DNA from: Candidatus Hydrothermarchaeota archaeon | Lineage (GTDB): Archaea; Hydrothermarchaeota; Hydrothermarchaeia; Hydrothermarchaeales; WAQR01 | Length of the DNA: 5,941 nucleotides | Direction: 5' to 3' | NCBI GenBank assembly: GCA_015520145.1 | Contig: WAQR01000146.1 | Span: 1 to 5,941 of the forward strand | Part shown: one piece after another, positions 1 to 4,898 of the stretch | How the letters are laid out: each line of letters begins with the position of its first letter | How positions within the stretch are numbered: position 1 is the first letter of the stretch | Made by a program: the position numbers and the translations under genes | Notes under the pieces: model-generated | Databases searched by the model: none | What the model was told of the DNA's origin: nothing | What the model saw: the letters and a program-made list of their open reading frames with translations, nothing else

Positions 1-209
1 GCATAGACCGCATACCAAGCCCATTGTATAACATCCTGGTACCTGCGCAGACAATAACTTCAAAGCTGGGGAGGGAAACAGCCGAGAGTTCTATCGGGTC
101 AATGCACTGGAGCGCTTTAATGGGGCTGGGACTGATTTTACTTGTCATGGTGATGATCATCTACTCCATTTCGAGCATATTTACAGGTAAAACCAGGAGG
201 AAGATATAG
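1..209 (+). CDS. pstC: Phosphate ABC transporter permease PstC, C-terminal fragment
   Basis: This is the last 68 residues of an inner-membrane permease of the PstSCAB high-affinity phosphate importer; the gene begins left of the window. The frame is open from base 3 with no stop before TAG at 207-209, so the TTG at 24 is an internal codon, not a start. The visible end has the usual PstC tail: a short loop (SPLYNILVPAQTITS), an amphipathic stretch with GRETAESSIGSMHWSAL, and one final membrane helix (about GLGLILLVMVMIIYSI) with a basic cytoplasmic end (KTRRKI). Its place one base before pstA supports the call. PstC pairs with PstA to form the channel energised by PstB. Confidence rests mostly on context, because the conserved EAA loop lies outside the window. 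Confidence 0.88.
   Translation, partial: IDRIPSPLYNILVPAQTITSKLGRETAESSIGSMHWSALMGLGLILLVMVMIIYSISSIFTGKTRRKI
195..201 (+). promoter_or_regulatory. Shine-Dalgarno site of pstA
   Basis: AGGAGGA lies 9 nt before the ATG at 211, inside the last codons of pstC. It is a strong match to the archaeal anti-SD and fixes the pstA start. Placing the site inside pstC suggests coupled translation of the two permease subunits. Confidence 0.85.
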
Positions 210-210
210 G

Positions 211-1056
211 ATGGCCGGGACAAGGGAGGTTAAAGAACAGGTATTCATATCCACAATCGCCCTCATGAATGTACTTGGGTGTTCTATATTAATAGCAATA
301 ATCCTGCTGGTCATCATAGAAGGGTTATCTGCAATAGACCTGGAATTCCTGACTGCGCCAGCAGAAAATTTTGGTGCAGAAGGAGGGATCGTATCCCAGA
401 TTGTAGGTTCTATAGTAATAGTTATTGGAGCAGCCCTGTTCAGTTTGCCAATATCACTTGGTACTGCCATCTATCAGACAGAGTTCCTCTCCCACCCGCA
501 GATTAAAAATATCAGCAACACCCTGATATATCTTTTAAACGGAGTCCCTTCTATTGTATTTGGTCTGTTCGGACTCATATTCTACGTCCATTTACTCGGG
601 CTTGGCGTATCCTGGACAGCAGGCTCACTCATACTCGGGACAATGATCATTCCCACCATAATCGTCTCGATTAAAAATGCCATTGAAAGCATACCAGTCA
701 AGTATCGTGAAGCCGGCAAAGCACTCGGTCTTTCAAAATGGAAGGTGATAGGGTCGGTGGTACTCCCCTACAGCTTACATGGCGTTGTTACCGGACTTCT
801 GATGGGGCTTGCAAGGGCAGCAGGAGAGACGGCACCGATAATGTTCACTGCCACGGTATTTTCCGGGATACTGTTCCCGTCATCATTCACTGACCCGGTA
901 ACCACCCTTCCCACACATATATTATATCTCTCATTCGAAGCAACAAACCCCCAGACCCTGGTAAACGCCTGGGGCACAGCCCTGGTCTTACTGACCCTGG
1001 TATTCCTCATGAGTGTTATTGCTTTATATATCAGGTGGCGATATAAAAAGTGGTGA
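211..1056 (+). CDS. pstA: Phosphate ABC transporter permease PstA
   Basis: A 281-residue integral membrane protein, the usual PstA length. It partners PstC to form the phosphate translocation pore. About six hydrophobic segments are visible, near residues 18-38, 60-80, 103-129, 136-153, 190-215 (broken) and 252-275. The EAA loop that docks on PstB is YREAGKALGLSKWKVIGSVV at 165-184, followed by LP. The stretch ARAAGETAPIMFTA at 201-214 is the typical PstA/PstC signature after the EAA loop. The ATG at 211 is chosen because AGGAGGA sits 9 nt upstream and the N-terminus begins directly with a short basic cytoplasmic end before the first helix. It is one base from pstC and 40 nt from pstB, so one operon. 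Nothing is truncated or odd. Confidence 0.96.
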   Translation: MAGTREVKEQVFISTIALMNVLGCSILIAIILLVIIEGLSAIDLEFLTAPAENFGAEGGIVSQIVGSIVIVIGAALFSLPISLGTAIYQTEFLSHPQIKNISNTLIYLLNGVPSIVFGLFGLIFYVHLLGLGVSWTAGSLILGTMIIPTIIVSIKNAIESIPVKYREAGKALGLSKWKVIGSVVLPYSLHGVVTGLLMGLARAAGETAPIMFTATVFSGILFPSSFTDPVTTLPTHILYLSFEATNPQTLVNAWGTALVLLTLVFLMSVIALYIRWRYKKW

Positions 1057-1086
1057 TAAGAGACAAGACAATGACAGTAATAATAT

Positions 1087-1091
1087 GGTGA
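1087..1091 (+). promoter_or_regulatory. Ribosome-binding site favouring the pstB start at 1097
   Basis: GGTGA ends 5 nt before the ATG at 1097 and matches the core of the archaeal Shine-Dalgarno consensus GGAGGTGA. The alternative in-frame ATG at 1085 and GTG at 1088 have no comparable site upstream. This decides the start in favour of 1097, where the protein opens with MKILQVINFNAWFG as PstB proteins usually do. Confidence 0.6.
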
Positions 1092-1096
1092 CAAAC

Positions 1097-1858
1097 ATGA
1101 AGATACTACAGGTTATCAATTTCAATGCCTGGTTTGGCGAAAGCCATGTCCTAAAAGACATAAACCTGGAATTAGAAGAGAATTCCATTACAGGGATTAT
1201 CGGCCCTTCAGGCAGCGGGAAAACGACTATCATGCGCTGTTTAAACCGGCTAAACGATTCAAATTCGACATATAAATATGACGGGAAGATCATATTTGAC
1301 GGAGAGGACATCTATGAAACAAAAATGCCTGTCCATCATCTAAGGCAGCAGATAGGGATGATATTCCAGGTGCCGTGTGTATTCCCGAAATCCATCTATG
1401 GGAACATGATATTCGGGCTGAAAAATCTGAAGTTAATGAAAAAAAGCGAATTTCCAGGTGCTGTGGAAAAGGCCTTAAAGGCAGCACACCTATTTGACGA
1501 GGTCAAGGACAGGCTGCATGAGGATGCCAAAACACTTTCAGTAGGTCAGCAGCAGCGGCTCTGTATCGCCAGGGCACTTACTGTCAATCCCAGGGTGATA
1601 ATGATGGATGAGCCGACCTCTGCACTGGATCCAAAATCCACAACTGCTATCGAAAAGCTGATACTGGAATTGAAAGATAAAGTGACACTTATAGTGGTCA
1701 CACATAATATCGAACAGGCAAAGAGGATTGCAGACCATGTGGTATTCATCTGTGATGGGCGGGTTGTAGAACAGGGCGAGAAGAATGAATTCTTTACCAA
1801 CCCAAAAAAGGAGGAGACTAAAGAATATATAAAATGGACCAGATGCGAATGCGAATAG
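1097..1858 (+). CDS. pstB: Phosphate ABC transporter ATP-binding protein PstB
   Basis: A 253-residue cytoplasmic ATPase that powers the PstCA channel, of normal PstB length. Visible ABC motifs: Walker A GPSGSGKT at 36-43, Q-loop Gln91 in MIFQVPCVFPKSIYGN (the PstB-typical FP-S-I-N pattern), ABC signature LSVGQQQR at 147-154, Walker B VIMMDE at 167-172, D-loop SALD at 175-178, and H-loop His203 in VVTHNIEQA. The C-terminal stretch ending NPKKEETKEYIKW is also PstB-like. The signature has Val where LSGGQ has its first Gly; I believe this variant occurs in other PstB proteins, so I do not read it as loss of function. The open frame extends upstream to a GTG at 1013, inside pstA, but homology begins at the ATG at 1097, which has GGTGA 5 nt before it; ATG 1085 is the alternative. 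No phoU follows. Confidence 0.96.
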   Translation: MKILQVINFNAWFGESHVLKDINLELEENSITGIIGPSGSGKTTIMRCLNRLNDSNSTYKYDGKIIFDGEDIYETKMPVHHLRQQIGMIFQVPCVFPKSIYGNMIFGLKNLKLMKKSEFPGAVEKALKAAHLFDEVKDRLHEDAKTLSVGQQQRLCIARALTVNPRVIMMDEPTSALDPKSTTAIEKLILELKDKVTLIVVTHNIEQAKRIADHVVFICDGRVVEQGEKNEFFTNPKKEETKEYIKWTRCECE

Positions 1859-1879
1859 CAGTCCTTTCCAAAAGATTTA

Positions 1880-1914
1880 ATTTCTCTGCAAGTGAATTTT
1901 TAGAAGAGAGAAAT
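1880..1914 (+). other. Inverted repeat across the leader of the 366-residue gene
   Basis: ATTTCTCT at 1880-1887 is perfectly complementary to AGAGAAAT at 1907-1914, with a 19-nt loop. The right arm covers the purine-rich GAAGAGAG ribosome-binding stretch and the first two bases of the ATG at 1913. In RNA it could fold over the start; equally it could be part of the end of the pst transcript. The arms are AT-rich and the loop is long, so the structure would be weak. Confidence 0.3.
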
Positions 1915-3013
1915 GGATAGAGAAATGGATATCGACGATATTGTAGCTCAGGTCAAGGTAAATTGTGACATCTCAAATGCAAGGAACTGGGGTGTGTATT
2001 CTATCTGCGGGCTTTTAATCCGTCTAAGAGACCTTTATCGCTGGGAAAACGGACTTGACCCGTGGGAGGAGATTGGCACCCCGGATTTAATGAACTGGAT
2101 TGACGAAAAAGAGAAGAGGTGGGCAGAACTAAAAGACATGAAATTCTCCAATATAAAAATTGACGGGAGAGAATATCAGCCATTTGATGTCAGACAAATA
2201 AACGAAAGATTAAAACCCCTCGGCCTGGTTTATGGGGCGGGGTATGTCGGGGGACTTAAGCCCTCATTCTTTCTCGCCAGGATTGAACGCTCCTACAGGA
2301 TATATGACTGCAAGATCTGCATCACAGGAAAAGAGCTTGCAAGGGACCTGGTAACCGCACCAGCACTGCTCCAGGGCGATGAGATATTCGCCAGAGAGGA
2401 ACAGGTTCGCCATTTCATCTGGGGGAAAATAGATGATTGTCGAATGTCTGGGAGCAAAACATTAAGGTCTGCCTTCGAGGATTATGGATTAAACGTTGAT
2501 GAGGATATTTCAGATACTGGCAGGATGTCAGAAAAGGTAAATATGATTGTTAAAGAGGAGCTAGATAACATAATCTATCATGAGATAGGTGAGATGAACG
2601 ACAAAACATTCCCAGAGAGGGACTGGCACAGGCTGGTAACCCGGTTTGCAGGGACGCCAATCGAGATATTTACAAGGTCTGTAAAGGATATACTGGCAGA
2701 TACCGATGAGAGGGGTATGATCAAACACATAATAGAAAAAAATGGCAGGCTGGGATTATATATCTCAAACCTTACTGGATTTAGAAAGGCCATTTTTCCT
2801 GAGATTGTAGATTCTTACTGGGATTTTAAAGAGACTGGAGACCTGAACCTGATTGAAAAGGCAAGAAAGACCGGGAATAAAAACGCAAAAAGATATGCCC
2901 GAGAACTGATTAGGATAAACACATCCAGAAAAGATAAAAAACAGATAAAAGAGGAAATCGATAAAATAATAGAACCCTTTAAGGTAAGGCTAAAAGGCAT
3001 GGGGACTGAATGA
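1913..3013 (+). CDS. Conserved hypothetical protein, possibly Sfum_1244-like
   Basis: A 366-residue soluble protein with no signal peptide or membrane helix; I cannot assign a function. From memory its opening (NCDISNARNWGVYSICGLLI at 18-37, then RLRDLYRWENGLDPWE to 52) resembles an uncharacterised family labelled Sfum_1244 in bacteria and archaea, but I could not check this. Other features are LVYGAGYVGGLKPSFFLA at 105-122, a charged middle with several acidic helices, IIYHEIGEM at 220-228 in a long helix, the stretch FTRSVKDILADTDERG at 253-268, and a very basic, Lys-rich tail from about 316. HEIGE has an HExxE spacing that could bind a metal, which is inference only. It lies 54 nt after pstB on the same strand and may be read through from the pst operon. 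ATG at 1913 follows GAAGAGAG; ATG at 1925 is equally possible. Confidence 0.75.
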   Translation: MDREMDIDDIVAQVKVNCDISNARNWGVYSICGLLIRLRDLYRWENGLDPWEEIGTPDLMNWIDEKEKRWAELKDMKFSNIKIDGREYQPFDVRQINERLKPLGLVYGAGYVGGLKPSFFLARIERSYRIYDCKICITGKELARDLVTAPALLQGDEIFAREEQVRHFIWGKIDDCRMSGSKTLRSAFEDYGLNVDEDISDTGRMSEKVNMIVKEELDNIIYHEIGEMNDKTFPERDWHRLVTRFAGTPIEIFTRSVKDILADTDERGMIKHIIEKNGRLGLYISNLTGFRKAIFPEIVDSYWDFKETGDLNLIEKARKTGNKNAKRYARELIRINTSRKDKKQIKEEIDKIIEPFKVRLKGMGTE

Positions 3014-3077
3014 TTGCCTGTTATGGATTTTAGGCGAACTTATGACCAATTCGGAGATACTGTTAAATGGATGTTCT

Positions 3078-3668
3078 TCAAATGGGTGACATGACCAGAT
3101 AAGATATGACCTGTCCACAGGCACCTGCAAATATCGGGATTATCAGGTTGTCATCGAGCCTGTATATCAGGGTCTCAACCACAGTTGCTACAAATGCCAT
3201 CATCAGTACCACAGCAATACTGTCAAGAAAAACAAGGCCAACAATTACATTTACCAGAAACTCCGCGGCACACCCCTCTACAGCTCTCTCCTTTAACCGG
3301 GGTATCCATGTCCTCCCGAACGCCTTTCCAAATATGGCTGCTGCCATGTCGCCGAAAGTTGTCATGAGGATTGCAGCCGAGGCGATCTCCTTCTCAAAGA
3401 CACTTACCGCGATAATCGCGCCGATGATAAATGTCACGTTACCCCCCACAGTCCCCTCTTCCTTTGACCTGAAAAACCGCCAGAAAACAGGGATTCTCTT
3501 TCTGTGTTCCACCCTGAAGTACTCAACTATGATGAAGATGATCAAAACGGCAGTGAGAAAATAGAGCGTGAATTTCCTATCTGTCCAGTAGTACAGGAGT
3601 ATGATGGTAATCGAGGTCAGATGCACCATCTTTCTACAAAGTTCGTGCTTGATATCCAGGTCAGGCAT
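3078..3668 (-). CDS. CTP-dependent lipid/polyprenol kinase-like membrane protein (SEC59/DGK1/VTE5 family)
   Basis: A 196-residue integral membrane protein of the dolichol kinase/DGK1/phytol kinase superfamily, whose characterised members phosphorylate lipid alcohols with CTP. Visible hallmarks: RKMVHL at 12-17 in the first segment, FRSKEEGTVGGNVTFIIGA at 66-84, the core GDMAAAIFGKAFGR at 106-119, RAVEG at 128-132, and LDDNLIIPIFAG at 171-182. About six or seven hydrophobic segments are present. In many relatives the fourth motif reads KSxEGS; here it is RAVEGC, with Arg for Lys and Ala for Ser. The substrate in an archaeon is unknown; dolichol, a geranylgeranyl alcohol or a diether-lipid precursor are candidates. 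The ATG has GAGGAT upstream (GAGG at 3681-3678, 9-nt spacing). It lies 90 nt after the nuclease gene, behind TATA-like repeats, so probably has its own promoter. It converges on the 366-residue gene 64 nt away. Confidence 0.88.
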   Translation of the reverse strand: MPDLDIKHELCRKMVHLTSITIILLYYWTDRKFTLYFLTAVLIIFIIVEYFRVEHRKRIPVFWRFFRSKEEGTVGGNVTFIIGAIIAVSVFEKEIASAAILMTTFGDMAAAIFGKAFGRTWIPRLKERAVEGCAAEFLVNVIVGLVFLDSIAVVLMMAFVATVVETLIYRLDDNLIIPIFAGACGQVISYLVMSPI

Positions 3669-3690
3669 TTTATTTATCCTCGATTTCTCC

Positions 3691-3725
3691 AGCTTTTATA
3701 TCCCGCTTTTATAGCTTTTATATCC
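3691..3725 (-). promoter_or_regulatory. Promoter region with three TATAAAAGC copies
   Basis: Read on the minus strand, the 9-mer TATAAAAGC occurs exactly three times, at 3722-3714, 3713-3705 and 3700-3692. The outer copies are part of a 13-mer direct repeat, GGATATAAAAGCT, offset by 22 bp, about two helical turns. Each copy fits an archaeal TATA box. The two distal copies (3705-3722) would start RNA upstream of the kinase gene's Shine-Dalgarno site near 3680; the proximal copy is too close to the start codon to leave a leader that includes the site. The repetition could also be a binding array for a regulator. Confidence 0.55.
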
Positions 3726-3727
3726 AG

Positions 3728-3752
3728 TTTTAGAAGCGTTTAACTTCTAAAA
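3728..3752 (-). terminator. Palindrome between nuclease and kinase genes, terminator or operator
   Basis: TTTTAGAAG at 3728-3736 and CTTCTAAAA at 3744-3752 form a perfect 9-bp inverted repeat around a 7-nt loop. It begins 6 nt past the stop codon of the nuclease gene, where a transcript end is expected, and lies just upstream of the TATA-like repeats of the kinase gene. No T-run follows beyond the stem itself on the minus strand, so an operator role is as likely as termination. Confidence 0.45.
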
Positions 3753-3758
3753 TGTCCA

Positions 3759-4682
3759 TTAATGTCCACCAGACTTTCTCTGTCCTTTCAAAAGGGGTTC
3801 AGAATAAAATCCTCTAACTCTCAGCTCCTCTGAGAACTCTTCAGCAAACCCATGGATAGTGTAGACCATCTGGGGGCTGGCCTTTTCTACATATTCTATA
3901 AGGGATGTGAAATCACTGTGGTCGCTTAATGGAAACGAAGTCTCGGCATTACACCAGTTCATACCCTCTTTCACTGCCCAGCCGCTTGCAAATGCAGTGC
4001 AACAGTTATCTGGCAGGGTCTTTTTCAGGTGCGGCGGTACAATCAAAACAGCGTCTCTCCCTCTGCTATTGGTATCGTCATCAAGGTGTGAATAATCTCC
4101 AAGCTCTACCCCAAGTTCTTCATATCGCCTGTTCATCTCATATATGGTTTCATGGACGCTGATGGAAAAATCAGATGACAGCTCTTTTGTCAGTTCCTGA
4201 GCCTTCCCGAGCGAATAACCGAGCAGCACAGGTGTTTTGTCTTTTTTGTGGCAGCCGTCTATCCAGTCCTTGATGTCTTTTATAACCTCCTTTCTCTCAG
4301 GGAAACTGTAAAAGGGGCTGCCAAATGTAGTTTCAATTATCAGGATGTCGCATTTCAAAATCTCTGCCCTGCCAGTCGTTGCACCGCCTCTGACATTTAA
4401 ATCTCCTGTATACACGAACTTGAAATCATTTTCTATATAAAGCTGGCCAGAACCGAGGATGTGGCCGGATTCGCATATCCTGAATACAAGGTTGTCGAGT
4501 TCTATCTCCCTGCCAGTGCTGTAGCAGTCCGTGACGCGGCAGTTTCTCATAAGTCTTTTTGTCTCTTTTGTGAGTATGACCTGTCCGCTGACCGCCCCCC
4601 TCGGGCAGTGGTCAGTATGTGCGTGGGAGATGAACGAGATCCCCCGTGCCTTTTTCGGATCAAGATTAATCTCCTTATCCAA
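3759..4682 (-). CDS. Metallo-beta-lactamase/beta-CASP nuclease (mRNA 3'-end processing factor-like exonuclease)
   Basis: A zinc-dependent nuclease of the beta-CASP group (CPSF/RNase J/SNM1 relatives), 307 residues from TTG 4682. Metal-binding motifs: HAHTDH at 20-25, His74 in SGHILGS, Asp94 in YTGD. Beta-CASP motifs: ETTFG at 117-121 (A), His255 in SDHSDF (B), His277 in IHGF (C). It is shorter than KH-bearing aCPSF1 and RNase J-like aCPSF2, and resembles the short exonuclease group around COG1236. LLGYSLGKAQEL at 153-164 and the HGF-to-RGFYSEPL tail also recall bacterial ligase-associated DNA exonucleases, so RNA or DNA is undecided. TTG 4682 is the only canonical start but lacks a good ribosome site. 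The frame stays open upstream, and the 12 extra codons (IISFNNGLKIDI) look like the family's N-terminus, so I think translation begins near 4718. It has no close upstream partner on its strand. Confidence 0.9.
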   Translation of the reverse strand: MDKEINLDPKKARGISFISHAHTDHCPRGAVSGQVILTKETKRLMRNCRVTDCYSTGREIELDNLVFRICESGHILGSGQLYIENDFKFVYTGDLNVRGGATTGRAEILKCDILIIETTFGSPFYSFPERKEVIKDIKDWIDGCHKKDKTPVLLGYSLGKAQELTKELSSDFSISVHETIYEMNRRYEELGVELGDYSHLDDDTNSRGRDAVLIVPPHLKKTLPDNCCTAFASGWAVKEGMNWCNAETSFPLSDHSDFTSLIEYVEKASPQMVYTIHGFAEEFSEELRVRGFYSEPLLKGQRKSGGH

Positions 4683-4725
4683 GATATCTATTTTCAGTCC
4701 ATTGTTGAAGGATATTATCGTACTG

Positions 4726-4730
4726 CCTCC
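4726..4730 (-). promoter_or_regulatory. Strong Shine-Dalgarno site upstream of the nuclease gene
   Basis: The minus strand reads GGAGG here. It lies 7 nt before the in-frame ATA codon at 4718-4716 and 4 nt before an in-frame ACG, but 43 nt before the first canonical start, TTG at 4682. The spacing suits initiation at ATA 4718. The codons after ATA encode IISFNNGLKIDILDKEINLD, a plausible beta-strand N-terminus for this fold. Confidence 0.5.
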
Positions 4731-4757
4731 GGGTAATGTTGTGGTATAAATTATCCA

Positions 4758-4792
4758 GGTGGTGGGTGGTACCGGGTGGTAGTTGGTACTGG
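4758..4792 (+). repeat. G-rich GGT-type repeat tract
   Basis: Eight runs of two or three G fall within 35 bases of the plus strand. The 8-mer GGGTGGTA occurs twice, 10 bp apart, at 4764-4771 and 4774-4781, and a diverged TTGGTACT follows. The composition differs sharply from the AT-rich DNA on both sides. The tract lies in the divergent intergenic region and could fold as a two-layer G-quadruplex or be a protein-binding array. Confidence 0.45.
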
Positions 4793-4814
4793 ATATTATA
4801 TTGGATATTATATT
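4791..4814. repeat. Tandem 12-bp repeat GGATATTATATT
   Basis: Two exact copies lie head to tail at 4791-4802 and 4803-4814. A partial copy, GGATATTAT, recurs at 4710-4718. They sit in the promoter region shared by the nuclease gene and the 192-residue gene. On the minus strand they read AATATAATATCC and could supply TATA-like elements for the nuclease gene. Confidence 0.55.
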
Positions 4815-4824
4815 CTTATAATAT
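4805..4824. promoter_or_regulatory. Palindrome ATATTATA-N4-TATAATAT in divergent region
   Basis: Perfect 8-bp arms at 4805-4812 and 4817-4824 surround the spacer TTCT. The left arm lies inside the second 12-mer repeat. The site is about 30 bp upstream of the TATA box at 4851, a position from which a dimeric regulator could affect either divergent gene. AT-rich palindromes also arise by chance in such DNA. Confidence 0.35.
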
Positions 4825-4850
4825 TTGCCACATATTATTATTGGCCGCGG

Positions 4851-4860
4851 TATAAAAATA
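4851..4860 (+). promoter_or_regulatory. TATA box of the 192-residue gene
   Basis: TATAAAAATA is a near-ideal archaeal TATA box, directly preceded by GC-rich GGCCGCGG. It would place the transcription start near 4880, giving a leader of about 20 nt before the TTG at 4899. Confidence 0.6.
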
Positions 4861-4898
4861 TATATGTAATGAGAGGTAAATTAATCTGGGTGTAAGGA

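Noticed and set aside
211..470. Minus-strand frame of 110 codons over pstC/pstA
   Set aside because: It overlaps two well-supported permease genes and shows no recognisable domain or ribosome site.
1071..1091. Tiny leader reading frame ATG-ACA-GTA-ATA-ATA-TGG-TGA before pstB
   Set aside because: Only six codons long; it could arise by chance, and there is no regulatory signature such as a codon run to support a leader peptide.
1013..1096. Longer pstB beginning at GTG 1013 or ATG 1085
   Set aside because: GTG 1013 lies inside pstA and the added residues show no PstB similarity. ATG 1085 lacks a ribosome site, while ATG 1097 has GGTGA at proper spacing and matches the family N-terminus.
3014..3077. 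Possible terminator between the convergent 366-residue and lipid kinase genes
   Set aside because: Only a 4-bp GCCT/AGGC inverted repeat with a 12-nt loop and no T-run could be found in these 64 bases; too weak to call.
3106..3564. 152-codon plus-strand open frame opposite the lipid kinase gene
   Set aside because: It is antisense to a gene with clear family motifs, and its product is a low-complexity Ser/Thr/Ala/Ile-rich translation typical of a shadow frame.
4701..4864. CRISPR-like repeats in the divergent region
   Set aside because: The repeats are 8-13 bp, tandem or irregular, with no constant-length spacers.
4759..4898. Coding extension of the nuclease far upstream, through the open frame
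   Set aside because: The frame is open but has no start codon, and the translation (Pro/Thr/Tyr/Ile repeats) reflects the intergenic repeats rather than protein sequence.
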